From assembly GCF_004524775.2 (NCBI RefSeq), contig NZ_CP119081.1:1426001-1490000 (forward strand): a DNA stretch of 64,000 nt, read 5' to 3'. The position numbers were made by a program, and so were the translations under genes. Shown here one piece after another: positions 38,309 through 49,129 of the stretch; within the stretch, counting starts at the first letter, position 1; every line of letters begins with the position of its first letter. Origin of the DNA: Helcococcus ovis. Lineage in GTDB: Bacteria; Bacillota; Clostridia; Tissierellales; Peptoniphilaceae. Below the pieces are notes generated by a model. That model made no database searches. It was given only the letters and a program-made list of their open reading frames with translations, and was not told the DNA's origin.

Positions 38309-39292
38309 ATGGCGGAATTTAGATTCAATCCCTTACTAAACGATTGGACAATTGTAAACGGAAATAGACAAAATAGACCTGACATGCCAAAAGATTATTG
38401 TGCATTTTGTCCGGGTTCTGAACAAATAAAAGAAAATTATACTGTAATGAAATATGATAACGACTGGCCTTCAATGATGCAAGAGCCTCCAGTTCCTGAT
38501 GATATATCTACGGATTTTTATAAAACAGCTAAATCTTATGGAAAAGCTGAAGTAATACTATATTCACCAGATCACAAGGCATCTTTATGGCAACTACCAG
38601 TTAGCCATATTATTGAATTGATTGATTTATGGAAAGAGAGATTTATAGAAATAAAAAAAGATGAGCATATAAAATATATACTCACATTTGAGAATAGAGG
38701 AAAAGAAGTTGGTACTACTCAAAGTCATCCTCATGGACAAATTTACGGATATGGATTTATGCCATTAAGAATTAAACAAGAAATTGAAAATTCAAGAAAA
38801 TATTTTGAAAAAACTGGTGAATCATTAATATTAAAAATACGTGATGAAGAATTAAAAATAAAAGAAAGAATAATTATGGAAAATGATAATTTTGTTGCAT
38901 TTCTTCCATTCTTCACAGATTATCCATACGGTGTGTACATAGTTCCTAAAAAAAATAACATATATACATTTGAAAATTTTAATGATGAAATAGCTGAAGA
39001 ATTTGCTAAAATATTAAAAAATCTATTAGGAACATTTGATACACTATTTAACAGAGAATTTCCTTACATGATGGGCATATATCAAAATCCTGTAAATAGT
39101 GAATTAGAAGAAGAATGCAAAAACTTCTACAACTTCCATGTAAAATTCTTCCCTCCATTAAGAGGAGCAAATTCAATTAAATGGAATGCATCCTCAGAAA
39201 CTTGTGTATGGGCAAAAACAAATCCAAGAAGAGTTGAAGATACAGCTATCGAGCTAAGAGAAGCTTTTGAAAAATTTAAGAAAAGAGGATAA
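38309..39292 (+). CDS. galT: Galactose-1-phosphate uridylyltransferase
   Basis: 327 residues, class I GalT. The active-site His-Pro-His triad is in TTQSHPHGQIYGYG, with two zinc-type Cys in CAFCPGSE near residue 33. It swaps UMP between UDP-glucose and galactose-1-phosphate in the Leloir pathway. The start has GAGG. galK follows after 2 bp. galE and galM are not in the window. Confidence 0.95.
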   Translation: MAEFRFNPLLNDWTIVNGNRQNRPDMPKDYCAFCPGSEQIKENYTVMKYDNDWPSMMQEPPVPDDISTDFYKTAKSYGKAEVILYSPDHKASLWQLPVSHIIELIDLWKERFIEIKKDEHIKYILTFENRGKEVGTTQSHPHGQIYGYGFMPLRIKQEIENSRKYFEKTGESLILKIRDEELKIKERIIMENDNFVAFLPFFTDYPYGVYIVPKKNNIYTFENFNDEIAEEFAKILKNLLGTFDTLFNREFPYMMGIYQNPVNSELEEECKNFYNFHVKFFPPLRGANSIKWNASSETCVWAKTNPRRVEDTAIELREAFEKFKKRG

Positions 39293-39294
39293 AA

Positions 39295-40455
39295 ATGGAC
39301 TTACAAGAATTAAAATCAAAATTTATAAAAGCATTTGGTGAAAATGATAATGAAATTAAAACATTCTTTTCCCCAAGTAGAATCAACATAATAGGAGAAC
39401 ATATTGATTATAACGGGGGACAAGTATTTCCATGTGCAATAGAAATAGGAACATATGGAGTTGCCAGAAAAAATTCTGAAAATATTTTAAGATTAAAAAG
39501 CTTAAATCTTTCTAAAGAAGGACATGTTTCACTTTCTCCTATTGAAAATAAAGAAGAAAATGAATGGATGAATTTCCCTCTTGGTGTTGCAAAGTTTATA
39601 AAGGAAAGAGGATTTGATATTGGAGGACTGGATGTTTTAGTTTACGGGAATATTCCTAATGGCTCCGGTCTTTCATCATCAGCTTCACTTGAAGTTCTTT
39701 TTGGAGAAATCTTCAATACTTTCTACAACAAAGGAAAAATCTCAAATGTAGAGCTAGCATTAATCGGCCAAGAAACGGAAAATAAATTTATAGGGGTAAA
39801 CTCCGGAATAATGGATCAATTTATAATCGCAAACGGAAAAAAAGATAATGCTGTTTTACTGGATACCGAAACTTTGGATTTTGAGTATATTCCATTCAAA
39901 CTAAAAGACAATAAAATTGTAATATTAAATACAAATAAAAGAAGAGAATTAAAAGATTCTAAGTATAATAAAAGACGTGCAGAATGCGAGGAAGCTTTAG
40001 AAATTTTACAAGATTATGCTGAAATAGATAACTTATGCCAACTTACAGAAGAAAATTTAGAATTACTTGAAAATATCGAAAATGAAGATGTAAGAAAAAG
40101 AGCAGAACATGTTATCATGGAAAATTTAAGAGTAGCTGAAGCTGTGCAAGCATTACAAAATGGAGATATAGAAACTTTAGGAGAACTATTAGTAGCATCA
40201 AATGATTCATTAAGAGAACTATACGAAGTTACTGGACCACATTTGGATTCTATTACTAAACATTCAAATGATTTTGATGGTTGTCTTGGTGCAAGAATGA
40301 CAGGAGCTGGATTTGGAGGTTGTGGTATAGCCATTGTTAAATCCGATAAAATTGAAGAATTTAAGGCTTATGTTGGTCCAAGATATAAAGAAGATACTGG
40401 TTTAGAAGCAGAATTTATTATTTCAAATGTTGGAGATAAAGTTCACGAAATTTAA
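39295..40455 (+). CDS. galK: Galactokinase
   Basis: 386 residues. It has the galactokinase signature SPSRINIIGEHIDYNGGQVFPCAI, the GHMP ATP-binding motif PNGSGLSSSASLEV, and RMTGAGFGGCGIAIV near the C-terminus. It phosphorylates galactose with ATP for GalT. It is co-transcribed with galT. Galactose could come from glycans cut by the divergent GH85 enzyme, which is inference. Confidence 0.97.
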   Translation: MDLQELKSKFIKAFGENDNEIKTFFSPSRINIIGEHIDYNGGQVFPCAIEIGTYGVARKNSENILRLKSLNLSKEGHVSLSPIENKEENEWMNFPLGVAKFIKERGFDIGGLDVLVYGNIPNGSGLSSSASLEVLFGEIFNTFYNKGKISNVELALIGQETENKFIGVNSGIMDQFIIANGKKDNAVLLDTETLDFEYIPFKLKDNKIVILNTNKRRELKDSKYNKRRAECEEALEILQDYAEIDNLCQLTEENLELLENIENEDVRKRAEHVIMENLRVAEAVQALQNGDIETLGELLVASNDSLRELYEVTGPHLDSITKHSNDFDGCLGARMTGAGFGGCGIAIVKSDKIEEFKAYVGPRYKEDTGLEAEFIISNVGDKVHEI

Positions 40456-40474
40456 GGATTAATAAAATATAAAA

Positions 40475-40529
40475 ACCACTTAAGACACTTATTCATTGGA
40501 TATATACTCCAACTAAATGCTTAAGTGGT
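40475..40529. terminator. Bidirectional terminator between galK and the ABC ATPase
   Basis: ACCACTTAAG and CTTAAGTGGT form the base of a hairpin with an inner TTGGA/TCCAA stem, flanked by A runs and T runs. It lies between two convergent genes and can serve both. Confidence 0.8.
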
Positions 40530-40534
40530 ATTTT

Positions 40535-41431
40535 CTATTTTCTAATTTTCTCCATTTCTTCAGGAAACATCTTCATATATCTTTCTTCTGAACCAACTTT
40601 TTTCTTTGTTATATCTGTAAATTCTATATTCTCATCTTCTAATTTTTCTATTAGATATGAAACTTTATTTATTCCAATATTCGCAATCATTTTATCTTGA
40701 TTTAGTTCATAATTTAATCCCTTAATTTGATAATCTTTAAGTTTTTCTACTGATTCTTTTGTTAATGATAACTCATAAATATTGTCTTTTATTAAATCCA
40801 TTTGTTCTTCTACTATTCGACCATCTTTCAAGAACATTATTTGATCTGTCAATAAGTCTATTTCACTTAATGTATGTGATGAAATTAATATAGCTGTTCC
40901 CGATTCTACTAATTCTTTTAATAGATGTCTTACTTTAATTACCGATGTAGGATCCAGCCCATTCAAAGGTTCATCAAGTATCATAAGTTTCGGTTTATTC
41001 ATCATTGCCATCGCAATTAGTAAATGTTGTTTCATTCCTAATGAATAATCTCCGGTTTTTTTATTCATATAATGGGCTATTTGTAATTTTTCAACAACCT
41101 CATCTATTCTTTCTTTCGGTAATTTTTGTGCTGTTTTAATAAAGGCTAAATGGTCATATCCTGTCAAATAGTCATATAAAACTCTATTATCTTTTAAAAA
41201 AGATACTTCAAAAAATATATCTGAATTCGTATTTTTCTTTCCAACAACTTCGATTTCACCACTATTTGCTTTTAATAAATTTGAAATAACATTAAATAAA
41301 GTAGATTTTCCTGCCCCATTCGGTCCTATAACAGCATAAATACCGGGTTTTTCAATATGCATGTTAATTCCTTTAAGCACTTCCTGCTTTCCAAATTTTT
41401 TTGTTACATTTTCTAATTTTAAGATTGACAT
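40535..41431 (-). CDS. ABC transporter ATP-binding protein
   Basis: About 298 residues. Walker A is GPNGAGKSTLFN, the signature is YSLGMKQHLLIAMAM, Walker B is PKLMILDEPLNGLDP, and the switch His is in ILISSHTLSE. The C-terminal extension is typical of ATPases paired with ABC-2 permeases in peptide or drug export. ATG 41431 has AGGAGG. It is the end gene of the minus-strand exporter locus and the only ATPase there, so it probably serves the permeases upstream. About 560 bp of non-coding DNA separates it from the nearest permease fragment. Confidence 0.92.
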   Translation of the reverse strand: MSILKLENVTKKFGKQEVLKGINMHIEKPGIYAVIGPNGAGKSTLFNVISNLLKANSGEIEVVGKKNTNSDIFFEVSFLKDNRVLYDYLTGYDHLAFIKTAQKLPKERIDEVVEKLQIAHYMNKKTGDYSLGMKQHLLIAMAMMNKPKLMILDEPLNGLDPTSVIKVRHLLKELVESGTAILISSHTLSEIDLLTDQIMFLKDGRIVEEQMDLIKDNIYELSLTKESVEKLKDYQIKGLNYELNQDKMIANIGINKVSYLIEKLEDENIEFTDITKKKVGSEERYMKMFPEEMEKIRK

Positions 41432-41501
41432 AATTCCTCCTCGCATAATAATTTTATAATTAAAACCACATGTTTTATTTTCATCTCAAACTATTTGTAA
41501 T

Positions 41502-41596
41502 ATATTAGTTGTATAATTTCTAATCAAAAGATGTCGAACTAACAATATTCTCTAAATATGGTACAAGATATTAGTTGTATAATTTCTAATCGAAAC
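41502..41596. repeat. Pair of 29-bp direct repeats with 37-bp spacer, CRISPR-like, in each unit
   Basis: ATATTAGTTGTATAATTTCT continuing to AATC(A/G)AAA(G/C) occurs at 41502-41530 and 41568-41596, with 27 of 29 identical positions and a 37-bp spacer. The second copy ends GAAAC, as many type I and III CRISPR repeats do. A partial third match (TTATTAGTTGT) starts near 41607. The pair recurs in every 2.38-kb unit. There are no cas genes and only one spacer, so this may be a CRISPR remnant or an ordinary short repeat. Confidence 0.4.
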
Positions 41597-41994
41597 TCTC
41601 TCTACTTATTAGTTGTTACATCTTGATAAAATCAAGCTAAGAAATAAATTAAAGTTTCAGTTCAAATATTGTTACATTTTCTTAATAATTAAAAGCAGAC
41701 TCATTTTTTAATTTTCTATTTTTTGTCCGTAAAATTTTTACTATTTTGCTAAAATAAGCATACAAAAATCTAAAGTTAGACCTTTTTGTCCGTAAATTTT
41801 AAGTAATAATGAAAAATAAATAGCTAAAAGCAGACAGAATCCACCAAACATCTATTTTTATCCGTAAAATTTTACAAGCACAGCAAACAAAATTGTTAAA
41901 AATAAGGTTTTTATCCGTAAAGTATACAGCTAGTGTCTAAATTCGATTTCAACTTATAAATAGTTGTAAACTTATAAGTTGTAGCAACCATACT
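41597..41994. other. Non-coding part of the amplified unit with repeated TCCGTAAA motifs
   Basis: No gene is seen between the permease stop and the ABC ATPase. The plus strand shows four T-rich TCCGTAAA blocks at about 41726, 41789, 41861 and 41914. The first two read TTTTGTCCGTAAA and the last two TTTTATCCGTAAA. Two AAAGCAGAC words also occur. The spacing is irregular (about 50-70 bp). The segment is copied in each later unit. Its function is unknown. Confidence 0.5.
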
Positions 41995-43923
41995 TTATAC
42001 TTTTTGTTTCCTTTTATTGACTATCATGCTTCCAATTATCATAAATATTATCCCCCATAAAGTTAGGACAAATATACTTGTCACAAAGTTCCCACCGATT
42101 ATTACATTTCTTATCATGACCGAATTATCTGCCACTTTATTTGCAAATAAATAGCTAAATGGACTATATAACTTTACGATATTTACATTTAATAAATTTG
42201 TTAAAATCACACCTGTTAATATAAATCCCGATGTCATCGCAATTAGTAAATTTTTACTCTTTGTGTATATTGAAAATAATGTTGCTATTGATGATATTAA
42301 AAATCCTTGCATTATCATCACTATAAATGTCTTTGTTAGATACTGCCAAATTGGCATAGTCGTAAATGTTTTTATTGCATTTAATCTTTCTTCAGGGATA
42401 TTAAATTTCTTAAAATATGTTAAATAGTGAATTACAGGTTGTTTTATTTCTCCAAAGCTTTCTGTAATTACACCATTTAATATTGCAAATGCAAATACTA
42501 CAAAACAGAAAATCGCTAATACATATGTTTATGAAAAAACTTTTGTAATATTATATTTAAATCTATTTAAGGGTTGTGTATATATCATATTTAGCTGACT
42601 TCCATTTTCTTTTTCCGATACATACCCATGAAGTATCATAAACATTACAATCCCTAAAAATATTATATCTAAATCTTGATATTTTAACATTCTGTATATG
42701 GTATATACACCTGAATTTGTTCCATATCTTTCTTGATTTCTAACTTGTTTTTCTATCAAATTAGAATTAAAAATTTGATATTCTGAAAATTTAAAATCTC
42801 TTTTTGTTATAGGTATTACTTTATCTTTTATAGACACATCACTTAATACTTCATTTTCAAAAGTATTAAATGGTAGTGAATCTTGTTTAGAAATAAACAT
42901 AGTATTATAGTGAGTTGATCTAAATATATCAAGCCATTTTTGAGAGTTATAAAATAAGCTAGAATCTCCTTTTTTATATCCTGCTATCATATTATTTATA
43001 TGATTTTCTTGCGTTTTTGCTAAAGCATAAAATGAAGAGTTTATATCACTCAAATTAATATTTTTTATACTTTCACCTCTAGCCTCTATTCTATTCTTTT
43101 CTAATTTAACTTCTTCTACTATTTCTTTTATCTCTCCATTTTCTCCTATTTTATAATTTTTAATATTTATAGCTTTGTTTTTCTCAAAAAAGTGTAAAGA
43201 AAATATTAAAATTAATGTTGCTAATAAATAAATTAAAAAACTTTGATTATTATTTATTTTCCTTACTTCAAATCTAAATACACTATATTTATTAATATAA
43301 ATTTTATCTTGAACCTTATTAAACTTAAAATTATATCTAAGTATATAAATTGTGGCTAAAATTAATATTGTTGTGAATAAAATAAATACACCTAAAAAAT
43401 AAAAGTTACTACTATACAATTCTTTATATTCATATTGTCCCGATATTGATACCATCGAAAATATTTTCCCATTAATTGTTCTAATATAATCCATTACATA
43501 TATAGGATTAAATACCGTTTTTAAACTTTCAATATTTTCTGTAAACGTAAAACCTAATCCAAATAAAGCAACTAACAAAGCCAATGATACTTGCTTACTT
43601 CTAAATATTGAATTTACAAATAATATTATTGAATACATCAAATTCATAATTGTAAAAAATAATAATAAAATTAATAGCATAAGATTATAAGCTAAAATAT
43701 ATTTTGGATTTAACCCTTCATGAAATACTCTATATATTTCTCTAAATCCACCTATATTAATTCCTTGAGCAAAACATATTAATAGAAAAAATATAAAAAA
43801 GGATGACAAATATATTATGGAAATTAAATTCATTGAAATTAATTTTGAAATAACTAATTTTCTATAATCTATTTGTAATATATTAGTTGTATAATTTCTA
43901 ATCAAAAGATGTCGAACTAACAA
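41995..43923 (-). pseudogene. Truncated ABC-2 permease copy 1 (tandem unit 1)
   Basis: Lacks the N-terminal 217 residues of the full gene. An open frame of 464 codons (42529-43923) starts with 18 codons read from the non-coding repeat (MLVRHLLIRNYTT...) fused at DYRKLVISKL. It ends at a TAA where the intact paralogue has Gln (KVFSQ). The same frame then continues to 41995 and includes MPIWQYLTKTF. It has no ribosome binding site of its own that I would trust. It is most likely non-functional. Confidence 0.85.
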
Positions 43924-44372
43924 TATTCTCTAAATATGGTACAAGATATTAGTTGTATAATTTCTAATCGAAACTCTCTCTACTTATTAGTTGTTACATC
44001 TTGATAAAATCAAGCTAAGAAATAAATTAAAGTTTCAGTTCAAATATTGTTACATTTTCTTAATAATTAAAAGCAGACTCATTTTTTAATTTTCTATTTT
44101 TTGTCCGTAAAATTTTTACTATTTTGCTAAAATAAGCATACAAAAATCTAAAGTTAGACCTTTTTGTCCGTAAATTTTAAGTAATAATGAAAAATAAATA
44201 GCTAAAAGCAGACAGAATCCACCAAACATCTATTTTTATCCGTAAAATTTTACAAGCACAGCAAACAAAATTGTTAAAAATAAGGTTTTTATCCGTAAAG
44301 TATACAGCTAGTGTCTAAATTCGATTTCAACTTATAAATAGTTGTAAACTTATAAGTTGTAGCAACCATACT

Positions 44373-46301
44373 TTATACTTTTTGTTTCCTTTTATTGACT
44401 ATCATGCTTCCAATTATCATAAATATTATCCCCCATAAAGTTAGGACAAATATACTTGTCACAAAGTTCCCACCGATTATTACATTTCTTATCATGACCG
44501 AATTATCTGCCACTTTATTTGCAAATAAATAGCTAAATGGACTATATAACTTTACGATATTTACATTTAATAAATTTGTTAAAATCACACCTGTTAATAT
44601 AAATCCCGATGTCATCGCAATTAGTAAATTTTTACTCTTTGTGTATATTGAAAATAATGTTGCTATTGATGATATTAAAAATCCTTGCATTATCATCACT
44701 ATAAATGTCTTTGTTAGATACTGCCAAATTGGCATAGTCGTAAATGTTTTTATTGCATTTAATCTTTCTTCAGGGATATTAAATTTCTTAAAATATGTTA
44801 AATAGTGAATTACAGGTTGTTTTATTTCTCCAAAGCTTTCTGTAATTACACCATTTAATATTGCAAATGCAAATACTACAAAACAGAAAATCGCTAATAC
44901 ATATGTTTATGAAAAAACTTTTGTAATATTATATTTAAATCTATTTAAGGGTTGTGTATATATCATATTTAGCTGACTTCCATTTTCTTTTTCCGATACA
45001 TACCCATGAAGTATCATAAACATTACAATCCCTAAAAATATTATATCTAAATCTTGATATTTTAACATTCTGTATATGGTATATACACCTGAATTTGTTC
45101 CATATCTTTCTTGATTTCTAACTTGTTTTTCTATCAAATTAGAATTAAAAATTTGATATTCTGAAAATTTAAAATCTCTTTTTGTTATAGGTATTACTTT
45201 ATCTTTTATAGACACATCACTTAATACTTCATTTTCAAAAGTATTAAATGGTAGTGAATCTTGTTTAGAAATAAACATAGTATTATAGTGAGTTGATCTA
45301 AATATATCAAGCCATTTTTGAGAGTTATAAAATAAGCTAGAATCTCCTTTTTTATATCCTGCTATCATATTATTTATATGATTTTCTTGCGTTTTTGCTA
45401 AAGCATAAAATGAAGAGTTTATATCACTCAAATTAATATTTTTTATACTTTCACCTCTAGCCTCTATTCTATTCTTTTCTAATTTAACTTCTTCTACTAT
45501 TTCTTTTATCTCTCCATTTTCTCCTATTTTATAATTTTTAATATTTATAGCTTTGTTTTTCTCAAAAAAGTGTAAAGAAAATATTAAAATTAATGTTGCT
45601 AATAAATAAATTAAAAAACTTTGATTATTATTTATTTTCCTTACTTCAAATCTAAATACACTATATTTATTAATATAAATTTTATCTTGAACCTTATTAA
45701 ACTTAAAATTATATCTAAGTATATAAATTGTGGCTAAAATTAATATTGTTGTGAATAAAATAAATACACCTAAAAAATAAAAGTTACTACTATACAATTC
45801 TTTATATTCATATTGTCCCGATATTGATACCATCGAAAATATTTTCCCATTAATTGTTCTAATATAATCCATTACATATATAGGATTAAATACCGTTTTT
45901 AAACTTTCAATATTTTCTGTAAACGTAAAACCTAATCCAAATAAAGCAACTAACAAAGCCAATGATACTTGCTTACTTCTAAATATTGAATTTACAAATA
46001 ATATTATTGAATACATCAAATTCATAATTGTAAAAAATAATAATAAAATTAATAGCATAAGATTATAAGCTAAAATATATTTTGGATTTAACCCTTCATG
46101 AAATACTCTATATATTTCTCTAAATCCACCTATATTAATTCCTTGAGCAAAACATATTAATAGAAAAAATATAAAAAAGGATGACAAATATATTATGGAA
46201 ATTAAATTCATTGAAATTAATTTTGAAATAACTAATTTTCTATAATCTATTTGTAATATATTAGTTGTATAATTTCTAATCAAAAGATGTCGAACTAACA
46301 A
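44373..46301 (-). pseudogene. Truncated ABC-2 permease copy 2 (tandem unit 2)
   Basis: Same structure as the copy at 41995-43923: missing first 217 codons, fusion to the repeat-derived leader at the unit junction, and the same TAA in place of Gln at 44907-44909. The translated sequence is identical to the other tandem copies. Confidence 0.85.
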
Positions 46302-46751
46302 TATTCTCTAAATATGGTACAAGATATTAGTTGTATAATTTCTAATCGAAACTCTCTCTACTTATTAGTTGTTACATCTTGATAAAATCAAGCTAAGAAA
46401 TAAATTAAAGTTTCAGTTCAAATATTGTTACATTTTCTTAATAATTAAAAGCAGACTCATTTTTTTAATTTTCTATTTTTTGTCCGTAAAATTTTTACTA
46501 TTTTGCTAAAATAAGCATACAAAAATCTAAAGTTAGACCTTTTTGTCCGTAAATTTTAAGTAATAATGAAAAATAAATAGCTAAAAGCAGACAGAATCCA
46601 CCAAACATCTATTTTTATCCGTAAAATTTTACAAGCACAGCAAACAAAATTGTTAAAAATAAGGTTTTTATCCGTAAAGTATACAGCTAGTGTCTAAATT
46701 CGATTTCAACTTATAAATAGTTGTAAACTTATAAGTTGTAGCAACCATACT

Positions 46752-48680
46752 TTATACTTTTTGTTTCCTTTTATTGACTATCATGCTTCCAATTATCATA
46801 AATATTATCCCCCATAAAGTTAGGACAAATATACTTGTCACAAAGTTCCCACCGATTATTACATTTCTTATCATGACCGAATTATCTGCCACTTTATTTG
46901 CAAATAAATAGCTAAATGGACTATATAACTTTACGATATTTACATTTAATAAATTTGTTAAAATCACACCTGTTAATATAAATCCCGATGTCATCGCAAT
47001 TAGTAAATTTTTACTCTTTGTGTATATTGAAAATAATGTTGCTATTGATGATATTAAAAATCCTTGCATTATCATCACTATAAATGTCTTTGTTAGATAC
47101 TGCCAAATTGGCATAGTCGTAAATGTTTTTATTGCATTTAATCTTTCTTCAGGGATATTAAATTTCTTAAAATATGTTAAATAGTGAATTACAGGTTGTT
47201 TTATTTCTCCAAAGCTTTCTGTAATTACACCATTTAATATTGCAAATGCAAATACTACAAAACAGAAAATCGCTAATACATATGTTTATGAAAAAACTTT
47301 TGTAATATTATATTTAAATCTATTTAAGGGTTGTGTATATATCATATTTAGCTGACTTCCATTTTCTTTTTCCGATACATACCCATGAAGTATCATAAAC
47401 ATTACAATCCCTAAAAATATTATATCTAAATCTTGATATTTTAACATTCTGTATATGGTATATACACCTGAATTTGTTCCATATCTTTCTTGATTTCTAA
47501 CTTGTTTTTCTATCAAATTAGAATTAAAAATTTGATATTCTGAAAATTTAAAATCTCTTTTTGTTATAGGTATTACTTTATCTTTTATAGACACATCACT
47601 TAATACTTCATTTTCAAAAGTATTAAATGGTAGTGAATCTTGTTTAGAAATAAACATAGTATTATAGTGAGTTGATCTAAATATATCAAGCCATTTTTGA
47701 GAGTTATAAAATAAGCTAGAATCTCCTTTTTTATATCCTGCTATCATATTATTTATATGATTTTCTTGCGTTTTTGCTAAAGCATAAAATGAAGAGTTTA
47801 TATCACTCAAATTAATATTTTTTATACTTTCACCTCTAGCCTCTATTCTATTCTTTTCTAATTTAACTTCTTCTACTATTTCTTTTATCTCTCCATTTTC
47901 TCCTATTTTATAATTTTTAATATTTATAGCTTTGTTTTTCTCAAAAAAGTGTAAAGAAAATATTAAAATTAATGTTGCTAATAAATAAATTAAAAAACTT
48001 TGATTATTATTTATTTTCCTTACTTCAAATCTAAATACACTATATTTATTAATATAAATTTTATCTTGAACCTTATTAAACTTAAAATTATATCTAAGTA
48101 TATAAATTGTGGCTAAAATTAATATTGTTGTGAATAAAATAAATACACCTAAAAAATAAAAGTTACTACTATACAATTCTTTATATTCATATTGTCCCGA
48201 TATTGATACCATCGAAAATATTTTCCCATTAATTGTTCTAATATAATCCATTACATATATAGGATTAAATACCGTTTTTAAACTTTCAATATTTTCTGTA
48301 AACGTAAAACCTAATCCAAATAAAGCAACTAACAAAGCCAATGATACTTGCTTACTTCTAAATATTGAATTTACAAATAATATTATTGAATACATCAAAT
48401 TCATAATTGTAAAAAATAATAATAAAATTAATAGCATAAGATTATAAGCTAAAATATATTTTGGATTTAACCCTTCATGAAATACTCTATATATTTCTCT
48501 AAATCCACCTATATTAATTCCTTGAGCAAAACATATTAATAGAAAAAATATAAAAAAGGATGACAAATATATTATGGAAATTAAATTCATTGAAATTAAT
48601 TTTGAAATAACTAATTTTCTATAATCTATTTGTAATATATTAGTTGTATAATTTCTAATCAAAAGATGTCGAACTAACAA
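46752..48680 (-). pseudogene. Truncated ABC-2 permease copy 3 (tandem unit 3)
   Basis: Third identical truncated copy with the same nonsense codon at 47286-47288. Its unit is one base longer, owing to an extra T in the non-coding part downstream. Confidence 0.85.
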
Positions 48681-49129
48681 TATTCTCTAAATATGGTACA
48701 AGATATTAGTTGTATAATTTCTAATCGAAACTCTCTCTACTTATTAGTTGTTACATCTTGATAAAATCAAGCTAAGAAATAAATTAAAGTTTCAGTTCAA
48801 ATATTGTTACATTTTCTTAATAATTAAAAGCAGACTCATTTTTTAATTTTCTATTTTTTGTCCGTAAAATTTTTACTATTTTGCTAAAATAAGCATACAA
48901 AAATCTAAAGTTAGACCTTTTTGTCCGTAAATTTTAAGTAATAATGAAAAATAAATAGCTAAAAGCAGACAGAATCCACCAAACATCTATTTTTATCCGT
49001 AAAATTTTACAAGCACAGCAAACAAAATTGTTAAAAATAAGGTTTTTATCCGTAAAGTATACAGCTAGTGTCTAAATTCGATTTCAACTTATAAATAGTT
49101 GTAAACTTATAAGTTGTAGCAACCATACT

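Noticed and set aside
42529-43923. 464-codon frame read as a new gene starting MLVRHLLIRNYTT
   Set aside because: The first 18 codons are non-coding repeat sequence fused at the tandem junction. The frame is a truncated permease, not an independent gene. The same applies to the copies at 44907 and 47286.
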